64,000 nt of DNA from Nitrospirota bacterium. GTDB taxonomy: Bacteria > Nitrospirota > Thermodesulfovibrionia > Thermodesulfovibrionales > JdFR-88. The stretch is taken from contig JAKAKS010000018.1 in the NCBI GenBank assembly GCA_021813405.1, forward strand, positions 18,224 to 82,223, read 5' to 3'. A program made the translations under genes and the position numbers. The notes under the pieces were generated by a model. That model made no database searches, had not been told where the DNA came from, and was given only the letters and a program-made list of their open reading frames with translations. Below are positions 20,723-29,334 of the stretch, piece by piece. Positions within the stretch are counted from its first letter, which is position 1. Each line of letters opens with the position of its first letter.

Positions 20723-20764
20723 GTGCCGATTGACCCAAATCACTCCTTTCATTTAACGTATTCG

Positions 20765-22255
20765 ATGCGCTGGTTTTTAAAGATCATTTCACTGCTGGCC
20801 GTGCTTGTATCGATTGTCTATCTGGGGCATCATTCGCATTCTTCCCAGAGCACCCTGCAAAAGATACAAAAACGCGGTTATCTGCTGTGGGGCTCGGACG
20901 CGGAGGGCGGCGCTCCTTATGTTTTCCCGGACCCTCATAACCCGCTAAAGCTGATCGGGTTTGAGCAGGATATTGCCGGGGACATAGCAAAACAGCTTGG
21001 TGTGAAGGCGGTACAGTCCCAGAACGCCTGGGATAGCCTTATCCCCGCCCTGGAGCGCGGCGACTTCGACATGGCTATGAACGGCATAGAGATAACTCCG
21101 CAGCGCAGCCGGAAGGTGCTCTTTTCCATTCCATATTACGTCTACTCCGAGCAGCTTGTGGTACGCAAGGACAATACGGACATAAAGGGCATGGCGGACC
21201 TTAAGGGAAAACGCGTGGGCACGCTGTCCGGCACGGTAGCGGCGGAGATGCTTTACAGGATGGGCGGGGTGAACGTGAAGATATATTCCGGCCAGGTAGA
21301 GCCTTATCAGGACCTTGCCCTTGGCCGGCTAGACGCCGTGCTTCTGGATTTGCCCATAGCAGCTTACTATGCAAAACCCAATCCTGCTCTTAAATTCGCC
21401 GGCCCGCCCGTTGGCGAGGGGCTGTACGCCATAGCCATGCGAAAGGGGGATGCGGAGTTCAAGCAGAAGATAGACTCTATAATCGCAAACCTTATACGCA
21501 CCGGGGAGCTTAAGCGCATATACCAGAAATGGGGTATCTGGAACGATAATCAGAAAAAGCTGTACGATAGCGCCGCGCAGACCGGCTATGTTGGCCTGAA
21601 CGAGAGCAGGAGCGCGCCGATTGCCGGCTTTCTGCCGATGCTGTTGAAAGGTGCGGCCATTACCGTGGCCATTTCCGCATCCTCAATGATGCTGGCCATC
21701 GGGCTAGGGCTTGTTCTTACGCTGCTTAGGCTTTACGCAGCCCAGCCGTTAAGCTCGCTTGCAACCGCTTATGTGGAGGTTTACCGCGGCACGCCACTTC
21801 TGATACAGCTTTACATCCTATATTACGGCCTTCCAAATATAGGCATATCGCTGGCCCCGGTGATGGCAGCGTTCCTTGGGCTTGGAATGAACTATGCCGC
21901 CTACGAGTCTGAACTGTACCGGGCGGGAATCTCCGCAGTGCCGCAAGGGCAGATGGAGGCCGCCCTATCGCTTGGCATGACGCGAGGGCTTGCGCTGAGG
22001 AAGGTTATACTTCCGCAGGCGGTGCGCATTGCTCTTCCGGGCATTACGAACGACTTTATCGCGTTATTTAAAGACTCCTCCCTGGTATCCATAATCGCCA
22101 TGGTGGAGCTTACAAAAACATACAGCATACTTGCGGCCAGTACGCTCAGGTTCTTCCAGTTCGGGCTTATTACGGCATTCATGTACTTTGTGATGAGCTA
22201 TCCGCTGTCGCTTCTTGCCCGCAGGCTGGAGCGCAAACTGAAAGGCGCCAAATGA
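20765..22255 (+). CDS. Polar amino acid ABC transporter: binding protein fused to permease
   Basis: About 496 residues from the ATG at 20765, chosen because the signal segment [15 protein letters not shown] follows at once; a GTG at 20723 is also in frame. An SBP family 3 domain (about 30-270, with [15 protein letters not shown] and [16 protein letters not shown]) is joined to a HisM/GlnP-type permease (about 285-490) with four or five membrane spans. The coupling motif for the ATPase ([22 protein letters not shown]) is intact. It imports polar amino acids such as glutamine or arginine; specificity is not clear. It overlaps the ATPase gene by 4 bp. Confidence 0.92.
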   Translation: MRWFLKIISLLAVLVSIVYLGHHSHSSQSTLQKIQKRGYLLWGSDAEGGAPYVFPDPHNPLKLIGFEQDIAGDIAKQLGVKAVQSQNAWDSLIPALERGDFDMAMNGIEITPQRSRKVLFSIPYYVYSEQLVVRKDNTDIKGMADLKGKRVGTLSGTVAAEMLYRMGGVNVKIYSGQVEPYQDLALGRLDAVLLDLPIAAYYAKPNPALKFAGPPVGEGLYAIAMRKGDAEFKQKIDSIIANLIRTGELKRIYQKWGIWNDNQKKLYDSAAQTGYVGLNESRSAPIAGFLPMLLKGAAITVAISASSMMLAIGLGLVLTLLRLYAAQPLSSLATAYVEVYRGTPLLIQLYILYYGLPNIGISLAPVMAAFLGLGMNYAAYESELYRAGISAVPQGQMEAALSLGMTRGLALRKVILPQAVRIALPGITNDFIALFKDSSLVSIIAMVELTKTYSILAASTLRFFQFGLITAFMYFVMSYPLSLLARRLERKLKGAK

Positions 22256-23007
22256 TAAGCGTGCGCGATCTGCAAAAAAATTTCGGGGATGTACAGCTAT
22301 TTAAAGGCGTAAGCCTGGAAGTGGAAAAGGGGCAGGCCATTGTTCTTATTGGCCCATCCGGCAGCGGGAAGAGCACTTTTTTAAGGTGCATAAACGGGCT
22401 GGAGACCTTTCATGGCGGCGAGATTATAGTGGAAGGCACCGTGCTTCACCCGGTGGGGGGTAACCGCCCGTCGCGCCAGGACGCGGATGAAATCCGGAAG
22501 GTGCGCAGGAAGACCGGAATGGTCTTTCAGCATTTCAATCTGTTTCCGCATCTTACAGTACTGGAAAATATAATTCTTGCGCCGGTGGAAGTGCTTGGGG
22601 TTAAGAAGGAAGATGCAGTCCGGCATGCCCGCAGCCTCCTTGAAAGGATCAACCTCAATGGTAAGGAGGGCAGCCACCCCGGCCAGCTATCCGGCGGCCA
22701 GCAGCAGCGCGTTGCCATTGCGCGCGCCCTTGCCATGAAGCCGGAAGCCATGCTGTTTGATGAGCCTACATCCGCCCTGGACCCCGAAACCGTTGGCGAG
22801 GTGCTATCCGTAATACGCGGGCTTGTGGAAGAAGGGATGACCACGCTTATCGCTACGCATGAGATGGGCTTTGCACGCGAGGTTGCGCATAAAGTAATTG
22901 TCTTTGACGAAGGGGAAATAATTGAATCCGGCCCGCCTGAAGAGATTTTTACATATCCCAAAAAAGAGCGCACACGGAATTTTTTAAGCAGGGTTTTGAG
23001 GTTATAG
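22252..23007 (+). CDS. Polar amino acid ABC transporter ATP-binding protein (GlnQ-like)
   Basis: 251 residues. Walker [11 protein letters not shown]-loop [15 protein letters not shown], signature LSGGQQQR, Walker [14 protein letters not shown] and switch His in [12 protein letters not shown] are all intact. The [14 protein letters not shown] stretch is typical of the GlnQ/HisP branch. It powers the fused binding-protein/permease encoded just upstream; the ATGA overlap gives translational coupling. It starts a gap of 669 bp with no large gene. Confidence 0.95.
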   Translation: MISVRDLQKNFGDVQLFKGVSLEVEKGQAIVLIGPSGSGKSTFLRCINGLETFHGGEIIVEGTVLHPVGGNRPSRQDADEIRKVRRKTGMVFQHFNLFPHLTVLENIILAPVEVLGVKKEDAVRHARSLLERINLNGKEGSHPGQLSGGQQQRVAIARALAMKPEAMLFDEPTSALDPETVGEVLSVIRGLVEEGMTTLIATHEMGFAREVAHKVIVFDEGEIIESGPPEEIFTYPKKERTRNFLSRVLRL

Positions 23008-23054
23008 CTGTTTACGAATACAAAGGCATCTAATTCTTGTAACTTCAATGGTTT

Positions 23055-23246
23055 CCCAAAATGGGCCTTTCAGAGCAGTCCAAAAACAAGATTGGAATTT
23101 TTAAATATACAGAGACCGTGTCTGCCCTTGCCAGGCGAGGAAACTTAATGAATCCATAGCTCGGGCGTATTTGCATCAGGATTAATGCACCTATGCGCGC
23201 AAGGATCAAACCAAAAGCTAGTCTTTTCTTTCTTGCCCAAAATGGG
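23055..23246. repeat. Two copies of CCCAAAATGGG flanking the riboswitch promoter region
   Basis: The 11-mer CCCAAAATGGG (half-sites CCCA/TGGG around AAA) occurs at 23055-23065 and 23236-23246, 181 bp apart. The second copy is just upstream of the -35 box. They look like paired operator sites, but no regulator can be named. The rest of 23008-23260 shows no gene. Confidence 0.4.
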
Positions 23247-23263
23247 ACAAGTTTACTTTTATA

Positions 23264-23292
23264 TTGACATTACTGATGAATTATGGTTAATT
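23264..23292 (+). promoter_or_regulatory. Promoter for the riboswitch-controlled transcript
   Basis: A perfect TTGACA at 23264-23269 is followed after 17 bp by TTAATT, a weak -10. Transcription would begin near 23299, about 20 nt before the riboswitch aptamer. Confidence 0.5.
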
Positions 23293-23321
23293 TTAGTCAG
23301 CTTGCAATTTTAAAATTGCTA

Positions 23322-23410
23322 AGCCAACGAAAAGGCAAATCCCGGGTAACCGGGTGGCGCAAAGCTACCTGTCCTGCTTTTGGCGGGATAGAGGGGCCGT
23401 CGAACTGGCT
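23322..23410 (+). ncRNA. Cyclic di-GMP-I riboswitch (GEMM-I aptamer)
   Basis: The aptamer has the GEMM-I layout. The P1 strands are AGCCA (23322-23326) and TGGCT (23406-23410), with CGA/TCG pairing inside. Then come AAAGGCAAA, a P1b-type hairpin CCCGG-GTAA-CCGGG with a GNRA loop, the core GGCGCAAAGC, a second hairpin (CCTGC...GCGGGAT) and GGCCGTCGAACTGG. By alignment with the Vibrio Vc2 aptamer, the position that separates c-di-GMP from cGAMP binders is G, favouring c-di-GMP. The 3' P1 strand can instead pair with the terminator's left arm, so ligand binding should favour termination. Confidence 0.82.
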
Positions 23411-23421
23411 GCATATGTTGG

Positions 23422-23453
23422 AAGGCCAGCCTTTTCGAAGGCGGGCCTTTTTT
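23422..23453 (+). terminator. Intrinsic terminator of the c-di-GMP riboswitch
   Basis: AAGGCCAGCC and GGCGGGCCTT form a 10-bp stem with one mismatch, followed by six T. Bases 23424-23429 (GGCCAG) can also pair with CTGGCT at 23405-23410, the 3' side of aptamer helix P1. This is a competing antiterminator that exists only when P1 is open. Confidence 0.8.
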
Positions 23454-23524
23454 AGTTCTGGGGGGGTAGTTTGGGGGCGGATTATAGAGGTGGGGGAAGA
23501 TTTAATTTTAAAATCGATGTGTTA

Positions 23525-23561
23525 GCCGGAAGAAGCGCGCGTTTTTTAGGCGTATTCCGGC
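23525..23561. repeat. Inverted repeat in the leader downstream of the terminator
   Basis: GCCGGAA and TTCCGGC are separated by 23 bp that include a GCGCGC and a run of six T. It may form a second hairpin in the 220-nt leader between the riboswitch terminator and the first large gene. Confidence 0.4.
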
Positions 23562-23576
23562 ATGGCGGAGGGGAAA

Positions 23577-23675
23577 ATGTTGGGGGAAATGGCACAGCCC
23601 GTTAAAGACAGGCTGCAAAAGCCGACTGTTTTTAACAGGGTTTGGATGTTCAGAGGGAGCGGCGGGTCTTTATAA
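23577..23675 (+). CDS. Possible 32-residue leader peptide
   Basis: A short frame starts with ATG preceded by GGAGGGG at ideal distance and ends with TAA one base before the ATG of the HD-GYP gene. The peptide (MLGEMAQPVKDR... ending RGSGGSL) resembles nothing known. Its ribosome site is better than that of the HD-GYP gene, so it may exist to couple translation. Alternatively it is chance. Confidence 0.4.
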   Translation: MLGEMAQPVKDRLQKPTVFNRVWMFRGSGGSL

Positions 23676-23676
23676 A

Positions 23677-25455
23677 ATGTTTGGCTCAAAGAATCAATCT
23701 GCATACGATCAACCCTCTGACCTGGTCCTGGAACATAATGTCATGGCCTTGGACGGGAGCTTATTGCTACCCGCGGGCTCCGTCCTTTCAGCCAGTGTTA
23801 TGAAAGGACTGATCTCATCGAGAAAGCGCGCTTTCCGGACGGCTTTTTTACTGAAACATGGCACGATCAGGAATGATATTGCCGATCTGATGTGCACTCC
23901 TCCATACGATACGATTTTCAAGGAAGCTGAGGTCATTGATGAAGTCCTCCGTGAAATGGAATGCACCCAACTTGCAGTCCCCCTTTTGGAGGCACTGGAT
24001 TACTTCCGTACGAATGACTTCTACTCTTACCGGCACTGCCTCATGGTTTTTGCCCTCTCCATGCTGGTGGCCGGAGAGCTGGTGCCAGATTATAAAAATT
24101 TCGCCAGATTTTCCATGATTGGCCCCGTGCATGACATAGGCATGGCATGCGTTCCGCTGCACGTGCTTAAAAAAAATATGCCCCTTACATCTGAGGAAAA
24201 GAGCCTGTGCCAGAGCCACAGCGCGGCCGGATATGTTCTGTTAAGCTATTATCTGGGCAACACCATAAATCCGGCTTGCGTTTTGGCCAGGGACCATCAT
24301 GAAAAACGGGACGGGTCGGGATATCCCAGAGGCTCAAAACTGACGGATATTTTCTCCGAGATTACCTCTGTTTGCGACATATATGACGCTCTGCTGTCTC
24401 CAAGGCCATACCGGACCGCTCCATTTGATAACCGGTCGGCTCTTGAAGAAATAACAAAAATGGCGCAGGAGGGCAGAGTACGCTGGGAGATCGTAAAGGT
24501 GTTTGTGGCCCTTAACCGCAGGAGGAGCACGCCTCATGGGCAGGCTGATGTGTCACTCGATTACAGAGGCGAGCCCCCGGCAAACAATCTGTACGGCATA
24601 CTCGAAAACGGCCATCATGGTAAAGCACGTAGTATTCCGCCGCCGGACCGGGCAATGGAGGAAAACCCCTCTGTCATGGCCGGACAGGAGGATAGGGTTT
24701 TTCCCATAGACGGCTGGTATATCTTTCAAGGACGCCGGCTGCCTTATTACCGCATACTGTTTGAGCAGTCGCCTGACGGCATTCTGCTTTTAAATGCAGA
24801 AGGGGAAGTGGTCCACTTCAACGGTGCCGCGCATTGCCAGACAGGATATACAGAGGAAGAGTTTGCAGGGATCCATATCTCCAGGATATTTCCATTCATA
24901 GGCGAGGGAGGCGTTCAGGCCGCGATCAATGATTTTTTGGCGTCAGGAAGCGGCGGATTTGAAACCGTATGCCTGACCAAGAACGGCGCCGCTAGGAACA
25001 TATATATCACCAGCCGGGCAATAAACCTGTCCGGGCGTGTTTTTTTCCATATGGTCTTCCGCGACATAACCAGGCAAAAGGAAGGGGAAGAAGCGCTGCT
25101 TGAAAGCGAGGCTAAATACCGCTGCCTGGTCGAAAGCATGGGCGATTCGATATACGTTGTGGACAGAGACTATAAATATGTATTCATGAACAAAAGACAG
25201 GCAATGCGGATGGGCCTTTCGGAAAATGCATACGCGGGGCGCTCCTATAGTGAATTCCACACTCCTGAAGAGACCGCTGGTTTTATCCGGGACGCCAAAA
25301 GGGTATTTGAAACAGGAGAGCCTTCGCGTCATGAATATACAAGCAAGAGAGACGGTAGGCAGTTTATACAGATTCTGAGCCCAATAAGGTATAAAGAAGG
25401 GAAAATGGCGGTCGCGGTTATCTCCAGGGACATAACCTCGATCAAGGTGGGGTAG
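23677..25455 (+). CDS. HD-GYP c-di-GMP phosphodiesterase with two PAS domains
   Basis: 592 residues, no membrane segment. An N-terminal family-specific region (1-100) precedes the HD-GYP domain (about 105-285). HD is at about 152-153 (HDIGM), a further His lies in SHSAAGY, DHHEKRDGSGYP is at about 206-217, and CDIYDAL and RPYR follow. All the metal and GYP residues are present, so it should hydrolyse c-di-GMP. Two PAS sensors occupy the C-terminal half (FEQSPDGILLLNAEGEVV; DSIYVVDRDYKYVFMNK). A c-di-GMP riboswitch and terminator lie upstream and another terminator downstream, so it forms its own unit. It is a close homologue of the next gene. Confidence 0.93.
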   Translation: MFGSKNQSAYDQPSDLVLEHNVMALDGSLLLPAGSVLSASVMKGLISSRKRAFRTAFLLKHGTIRNDIADLMCTPPYDTIFKEAEVIDEVLREMECTQLAVPLLEALDYFRTNDFYSYRHCLMVFALSMLVAGELVPDYKNFARFSMIGPVHDIGMACVPLHVLKKNMPLTSEEKSLCQSHSAAGYVLLSYYLGNTINPACVLARDHHEKRDGSGYPRGSKLTDIFSEITSVCDIYDALLSPRPYRTAPFDNRSALEEITKMAQEGRVRWEIVKVFVALNRRRSTPHGQADVSLDYRGEPPANNLYGILENGHHGKARSIPPPDRAMEENPSVMAGQEDRVFPIDGWYIFQGRRLPYYRILFEQSPDGILLLNAEGEVVHFNGAAHCQTGYTEEEFAGIHISRIFPFIGEGGVQAAINDFLASGSGGFETVCLTKNGAARNIYITSRAINLSGRVFFHMVFRDITRQKEGEEALLESEAKYRCLVESMGDSIYVVDRDYKYVFMNKRQAMRMGLSENAYAGRSYSEFHTPEETAGFIRDAKRVFETGEPSRHEYTSKRDGRQFIQILSPIRYKEGKMAVAVISRDITSIKVG

Positions 25456-25487
25456 ACATGCGCAGGCGCTATTGATGATAATAGGTA

Positions 25488-25527
25488 AACCGGCTGTCCT
25501 TACAATTGATGAGGAGCCCGGTTTTTT
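25488..25527 (+). terminator. Intrinsic terminator after the first HD-GYP gene
   Basis: AACCGG and CCGGTT, with TCCT/AGGA pairing inside, form a stem followed by six T. It separates the two tandem HD-GYP genes into different transcripts. The following leader (25528-25659) can also fold (CGGG/CCCG; ATCGC/GGCGAT) but lacks GEMM core motifs. Confidence 0.75.
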
Positions 25528-25659
25528 ATCTGGCAAAATTGGCGAGGTGGAGGGCCTCGGCTAAAATGTCCGCCCCTCTGCTATCACAAAAAAGACAGAT
25601 GGTAAATTTTTCGGAATCGCGGAATGCGGGTAGTCCCGAAACGGCGATAGAGTGCAGGA

Positions 25660-27969
25660 ATGGCCAGTAAAGAATATTCCTTCTTTCAGTCTATGCAGCC
25701 TGACCTGGTACTGAGGCACGATGTCAGGGCCTTGGACGGCAGTTTATTGCTGCATGCGGGCACTGAACTTTCCGCCCCCTTGATGAAGGACCTCATCTCA
25801 TCAAGGAAACGGGCCTTTCAGACAGCTTTTTTGACGGATTACGGAAGCATCAGGAAGGATATAGCCGAACTTGCATGCACTCCCCCCTATGACACTATCT
25901 TCAAAGAACGGGAAAGTGTGGATGTAGTTCTGGAATCCATTAGAGGGACCCAACTTGCAATCCCTTTATTGGAGGCCCTGGATTTCTTCCGGGGCAACGA
26001 TTTCTACTCTTACAGGCACTGCCTTATGGTTTTTGCTCTCTCCATGCTGGTGGCCAGGGAAATCACATCCGATTACAAAGACCTGATAAGACTTGCTTCG
26101 GCAGGCCCCGTGCATGATATAGGCCTGGCTAGCATGCCTCTGAATGTGCTAAAGAAAAGCACGCCGCTTACACCTGAAGAAAGAGGCATGTTTGAAAGTC
26201 ATAGCGCAGCTGGGTACGTACTGTTGAGCTATTATCTGGGCAATACGATAAATCTGGCCTGCGTTCTGGCCAGGGATCATCATGAAAAAAGGGACGGCTC
26301 GGGATATCCCAGGGGCACAATGCCAAATGATCTTCTGATCGAGATCACGGCCGTCTGTGATATATATGACGCCCTGCTGTCACCACGGCCATATCGTTCC
26401 GCCTCTTTTGACAACCGCTCTGCCCTTGAGGAATTAACACATATGGCGCAGGAGGGCCGGGTGCGTTGGGAGATTGTAAAAGCGCTTGTGGCACTCAACC
26501 GGAGAACGGGGTCCCCTCCTTTTCAAACTGAAATTTCCCTTGAGCGCAGGGGCGCTGCACCGGCCGGTAATTTATATGGAATTATCGAAAAAAGCCCCCC
26601 GTGGGGAGGACAAAACATTTTGCTTCAGGAACAGGCGGCCACGGGTAAAATCCATGCGCTCTTCCGGCCCCTGCCGAAGGAGAGTGCGTCCTTCAAAGAG
26701 GATGGCTATGCCTCACATGAAGTCCAGGACGCCAACAGCCTTTATCGCTTCCTGTTCGAGCAGTCGCCTGATGGCATTATAATCATAAATACGGAAGGCA
26801 AAGTAGTCCACTGTAACGAGGCAGCCCTTTCTCAAACAGAATACACAAGGGAAGAGCTTGCCGGAAATTATATCTCCGAAACCGGCCTTTTCGGGACCGC
26901 CGGAGAATATCAGACATTGCTGTATGACAAGCCCGCTGCAAACAAGAACGGGTTTGAAACCATGTTTAGGACCAGAAGCGGTGCCGCAAAACATGTTTAT
27001 GTCACCAGCCAGCTGGTAAATATTCGCGGCCAGAATTTTTTCCATCTGGTCCTCCGGGATATAACCCCGCAAAAAAAGGCGGAAGAGGCGCTCCAGGAAA
27101 GCGAGAAGAAATACCGCTCCCTGGTCGAAGGCATGGACGACTCAATATATGTGGTGGACAGGGATTATAAATATGTATTTATGAACAAAAGGCATGCAAT
27201 GCGGATGGGGCTTTCTGTTCGTGAATACATCGGCCACTCCTATTGCGAGTTCCACTCTTCTGAAGAGACGAAAGGCTTTATGAATGACGTGGATAAGGTG
27301 TTTAAGACAGGTGAGCCTATCCGGCATGAATATAAAAGCAAAAGGGACGGGAGGTATTTTGTACAGATAATCAGCCCCATAAGAGACAGAACTGGGGAAA
27401 CGATGGCCGCCATCGTCTCCAGAGATCTTACGGAGCGAAAGAAGATTGAAGAGGAACTGCGGAGGTTGTCCTTTACGGACGAACTCACAGGCCTTTATAA
27501 CAGGCGGGGCTTCACTGTCTCCTCCGAGCAACTATTAAAGTTGTACAAGCGCAACGGGCAAAAGGCATTTCTGTTTTTTGCCGACCTGGACGGCCTTAAG
27601 AGGATCAACGATTCGTTTGGCCATGACGAGGGCGACCGGGCATTGATTGCCGCCGCCAATATCCTTAAAACAACTTGCAGGGAATCAGACGTGATTGCCA
27701 GAATTGCCGGTGACGAGTTTGTGGTCTTTCCGTTTGGCAGCTCAGTTGACGAAGTTGAAAAAATCACAAGACGTTTGGAAAGCAATATTGAAGACCATAA
27801 TAAGAAAACACCAGCCCGTAACCTGTCGATGAGTTTCGGCGTTTCATGCTGCGAGCCGGATTCCGATTGCTCCATTGATGAACTGGTCCGGAAGGCTGAA
27901 AAATTAATGTACACTCAAAAAAACCGGAAGTGGGCATCAGGCAGCCGAAGGGAGCCGCTCTATGAATGA
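25660..27969 (+). CDS. HD-GYP / PAS / PAS / GGDEF protein (dual c-di-GMP enzyme)
   Basis: 769 residues. The first ~300 closely match the upstream protein: same N-terminal region, HDIGL, SHSAAGYVLLSYY and DHHEKRDGSGYP. Two PAS domains follow (about 365-480 and 485-600), then a GGDEF domain (about 605-760) with signature AGDEF at 683-687 and an RxxD inhibitory site at 674-677. It could both make and degrade c-di-GMP, with PAS signals setting the balance; AGDEF variants are often active. Downstream is ilvA. It looks like a tandem duplication in which one copy gained or lost the cyclase. Confidence 0.93.
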   Translation: MASKEYSFFQSMQPDLVLRHDVRALDGSLLLHAGTELSAPLMKDLISSRKRAFQTAFLTDYGSIRKDIAELACTPPYDTIFKERESVDVVLESIRGTQLAIPLLEALDFFRGNDFYSYRHCLMVFALSMLVAREITSDYKDLIRLASAGPVHDIGLASMPLNVLKKSTPLTPEERGMFESHSAAGYVLLSYYLGNTINLACVLARDHHEKRDGSGYPRGTMPNDLLIEITAVCDIYDALLSPRPYRSASFDNRSALEELTHMAQEGRVRWEIVKALVALNRRTGSPPFQTEISLERRGAAPAGNLYGIIEKSPPWGGQNILLQEQAATGKIHALFRPLPKESASFKEDGYASHEVQDANSLYRFLFEQSPDGIIIINTEGKVVHCNEAALSQTEYTREELAGNYISETGLFGTAGEYQTLLYDKPAANKNGFETMFRTRSGAAKHVYVTSQLVNIRGQNFFHLVLRDITPQKKAEEALQESEKKYRSLVEGMDDSIYVVDRDYKYVFMNKRHAMRMGLSVREYIGHSYCEFHSSEETKGFMNDVDKVFKTGEPIRHEYKSKRDGRYFVQIISPIRDRTGETMAAIVSRDLTERKKIEEELRRLSFTDELTGLYNRRGFTVSSEQLLKLYKRNGQKAFLFFADLDGLKRINDSFGHDEGDRALIAAANILKTTCRESDVIARIAGDEFVVFPFGSSVDEVEKITRRLESNIEDHNKKTPARNLSMSFGVSCCEPDSDCSIDELVRKAEKLMYTQKNRKWASGSRREPLYE

Positions 27970-28072
27970 ATGGTCCTTCGCATTGGCAACGGTAACCGTA
28001 AAAATCGGAACTTGAGCCAAATCTTGGTCTTTTAGATAAACCGCAAGAAACGGGGACACATAGTAAAGAGGG

Positions 28073-28081
28073 TGCTATAAT
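28073..28081 (+). promoter_or_regulatory. Extended -10 box before ilvA-like gene
   Basis: TGCTATAAT ends 9 nt before the ATG at 28091. The transcript would start within two or three bases of the ATG; no ribosome site is visible. Confidence 0.6.
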
Positions 28082-28090
28082 CTCTCCAGC

Positions 28091-29287
28091 ATGCTCTTTA
28101 AGGACATAGAAAAAGCCGTCCAAAGCATAAAACCTTACGTGCAGCAAACCCCGCTTGTTTTTTCAAATTACCTGAGCCGTTTAACCGGCGGCGAGGTATA
28201 TCTTAAATGCGAGAACCTTCAGGATACGGGCTCATTCAAGATAAGAGGAGCTTATAATAAAATACTTTTAACCGGGGCCAAAAAGGTGATAACCGCTTCC
28301 ATGGGCAATCACGCGCAGGGCGTGGCCTGTGCCGCAGGCAGGCTTGGAGCCCGGGCCCTTATAGTAATGCCGGAGACCGTATCGGCCGCAAAGGAAGAAG
28401 CCGTGAGGGCATATGGCGCGGAGGTGGTTCTGCGCGGTGAGGGGCTTACCCAGGCTCTTGAGTATGCCCAGAGTCAGAAGGGCTGGTTTTTCATCCACCC
28501 GTATGATGACGAGGATGTCATGGCGGGGCAGGGCACCGTCGCTGCGGAGATATCCTCGCAGATGCGGCAAATGAATAAAAAACCCGATCTGATTATAGTG
28601 CCGGTGGGCGGCGGAGGGCTTGCCGCCGGGATAAGCCTGGCCATAAAAAAATCGTATTTCCCGGCAGCTAAGGTGATGGGCGTGCAATCCCAGGCGGCGC
28701 CTTCAGCGCTGCTTTCGTTTAATAAAAAAGAAGTTGTCCCAAGCGCTATAACTTCCCGCACGCTTGCAGACGGTATTGCGGTGGCAAACACAGGTGAAAA
28801 AACCCTGCCTGTGCTGCTTGAAAACATAGATGAGATTTTCCCAGTGGAAGACGAACTCATTGCAAATGCCATGTTTCTTCTTATGGAGCGCAAAAAACTG
28901 GTTGTAGAGGGCGCGGGGGCAACCCCGCTTGCGCTTGTCCTGAAGCAGCCGGAGCTGTTCAAAGGCAAGCGCAGCGTGCTTGTGTTGTCCGGCGGGAATG
29001 TGGACTTTACCGTGCTGGACAGGATTGTGCGACTGGGGCTTATGGCCCAGGGGAGGATAGGCACGTTCCGGATTGAGATCGAAGACGTCCCCGGCGCACT
29101 GAACCAGATGACCAGTCTGCTGGCCAGCAGGAAGGCCAATATACTGGATATCCACCATGAGAGATACAGGCCCGGAAGCCAGATTTACCATACGTCTGTG
29201 GAGTTTGTTGTAGAGACACGGAGCAGGAATCATTTCAACGAGATACTTTTGGAAACAGGCGGGGAAGAGATAAAATCCGGGGAATAA
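28091..29287 (+). CDS. ilvA: Threonine ammonia-lyase with C-terminal ACT domain
   Basis: 398 residues. A PLP-dependent fold type II domain (about 1-320): LKCENLQDTGSFKIRGA contains the Schiff-base Lys, SMGNHAQGVA the substrate loop and VPVGGGGLAAG the phosphate-binding glycines. The C-terminal ~75 residues (GTFRIEIEDVPGALNQMTSLLA) form a single ACT domain. It deaminates threonine to 2-oxobutanoate, for isoleucine synthesis or threonine catabolism. The length and single ACT match the shorter biosynthetic/catabolic class, so the symbol is tentative. Confidence 0.93.
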   Translation: MLFKDIEKAVQSIKPYVQQTPLVFSNYLSRLTGGEVYLKCENLQDTGSFKIRGAYNKILLTGAKKVITASMGNHAQGVACAAGRLGARALIVMPETVSAAKEEAVRAYGAEVVLRGEGLTQALEYAQSQKGWFFIHPYDDEDVMAGQGTVAAEISSQMRQMNKKPDLIIVPVGGGGLAAGISLAIKKSYFPAAKVMGVQSQAAPSALLSFNKKEVVPSAITSRTLADGIAVANTGEKTLPVLLENIDEIFPVEDELIANAMFLLMERKKLVVEGAGATPLALVLKQPELFKGKRSVLVLSGGNVDFTVLDRIVRLGLMAQGRIGTFRIEIEDVPGALNQMTSLLASRKANILDIHHERYRPGSQIYHTSVEFVVETRSRNHFNEILLETGGEEIKSGE

Positions 29288-29334
29288 ACATATGCTGGCG
29301 CAAAAAGTCTTGTAATAGGAAATAGGCTTATAAT

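Noticed and set aside
23283..23525. Open frame covering the riboswitch
   Set aside because: It has no ribosome site or recognisable protein and coincides with the aptamer and terminator.
23590..23620. Sigma54 promoter (TGGCAC...)
   Set aside because: The second GC element does not fall at the needed distance.
25528..25659. Second riboswitch before the HD-GYP/GGDEF gene
   Set aside because: It can fold but lacks the GCAAAGC core, the GNRA hairpin and matching P1; no class could be assigned.
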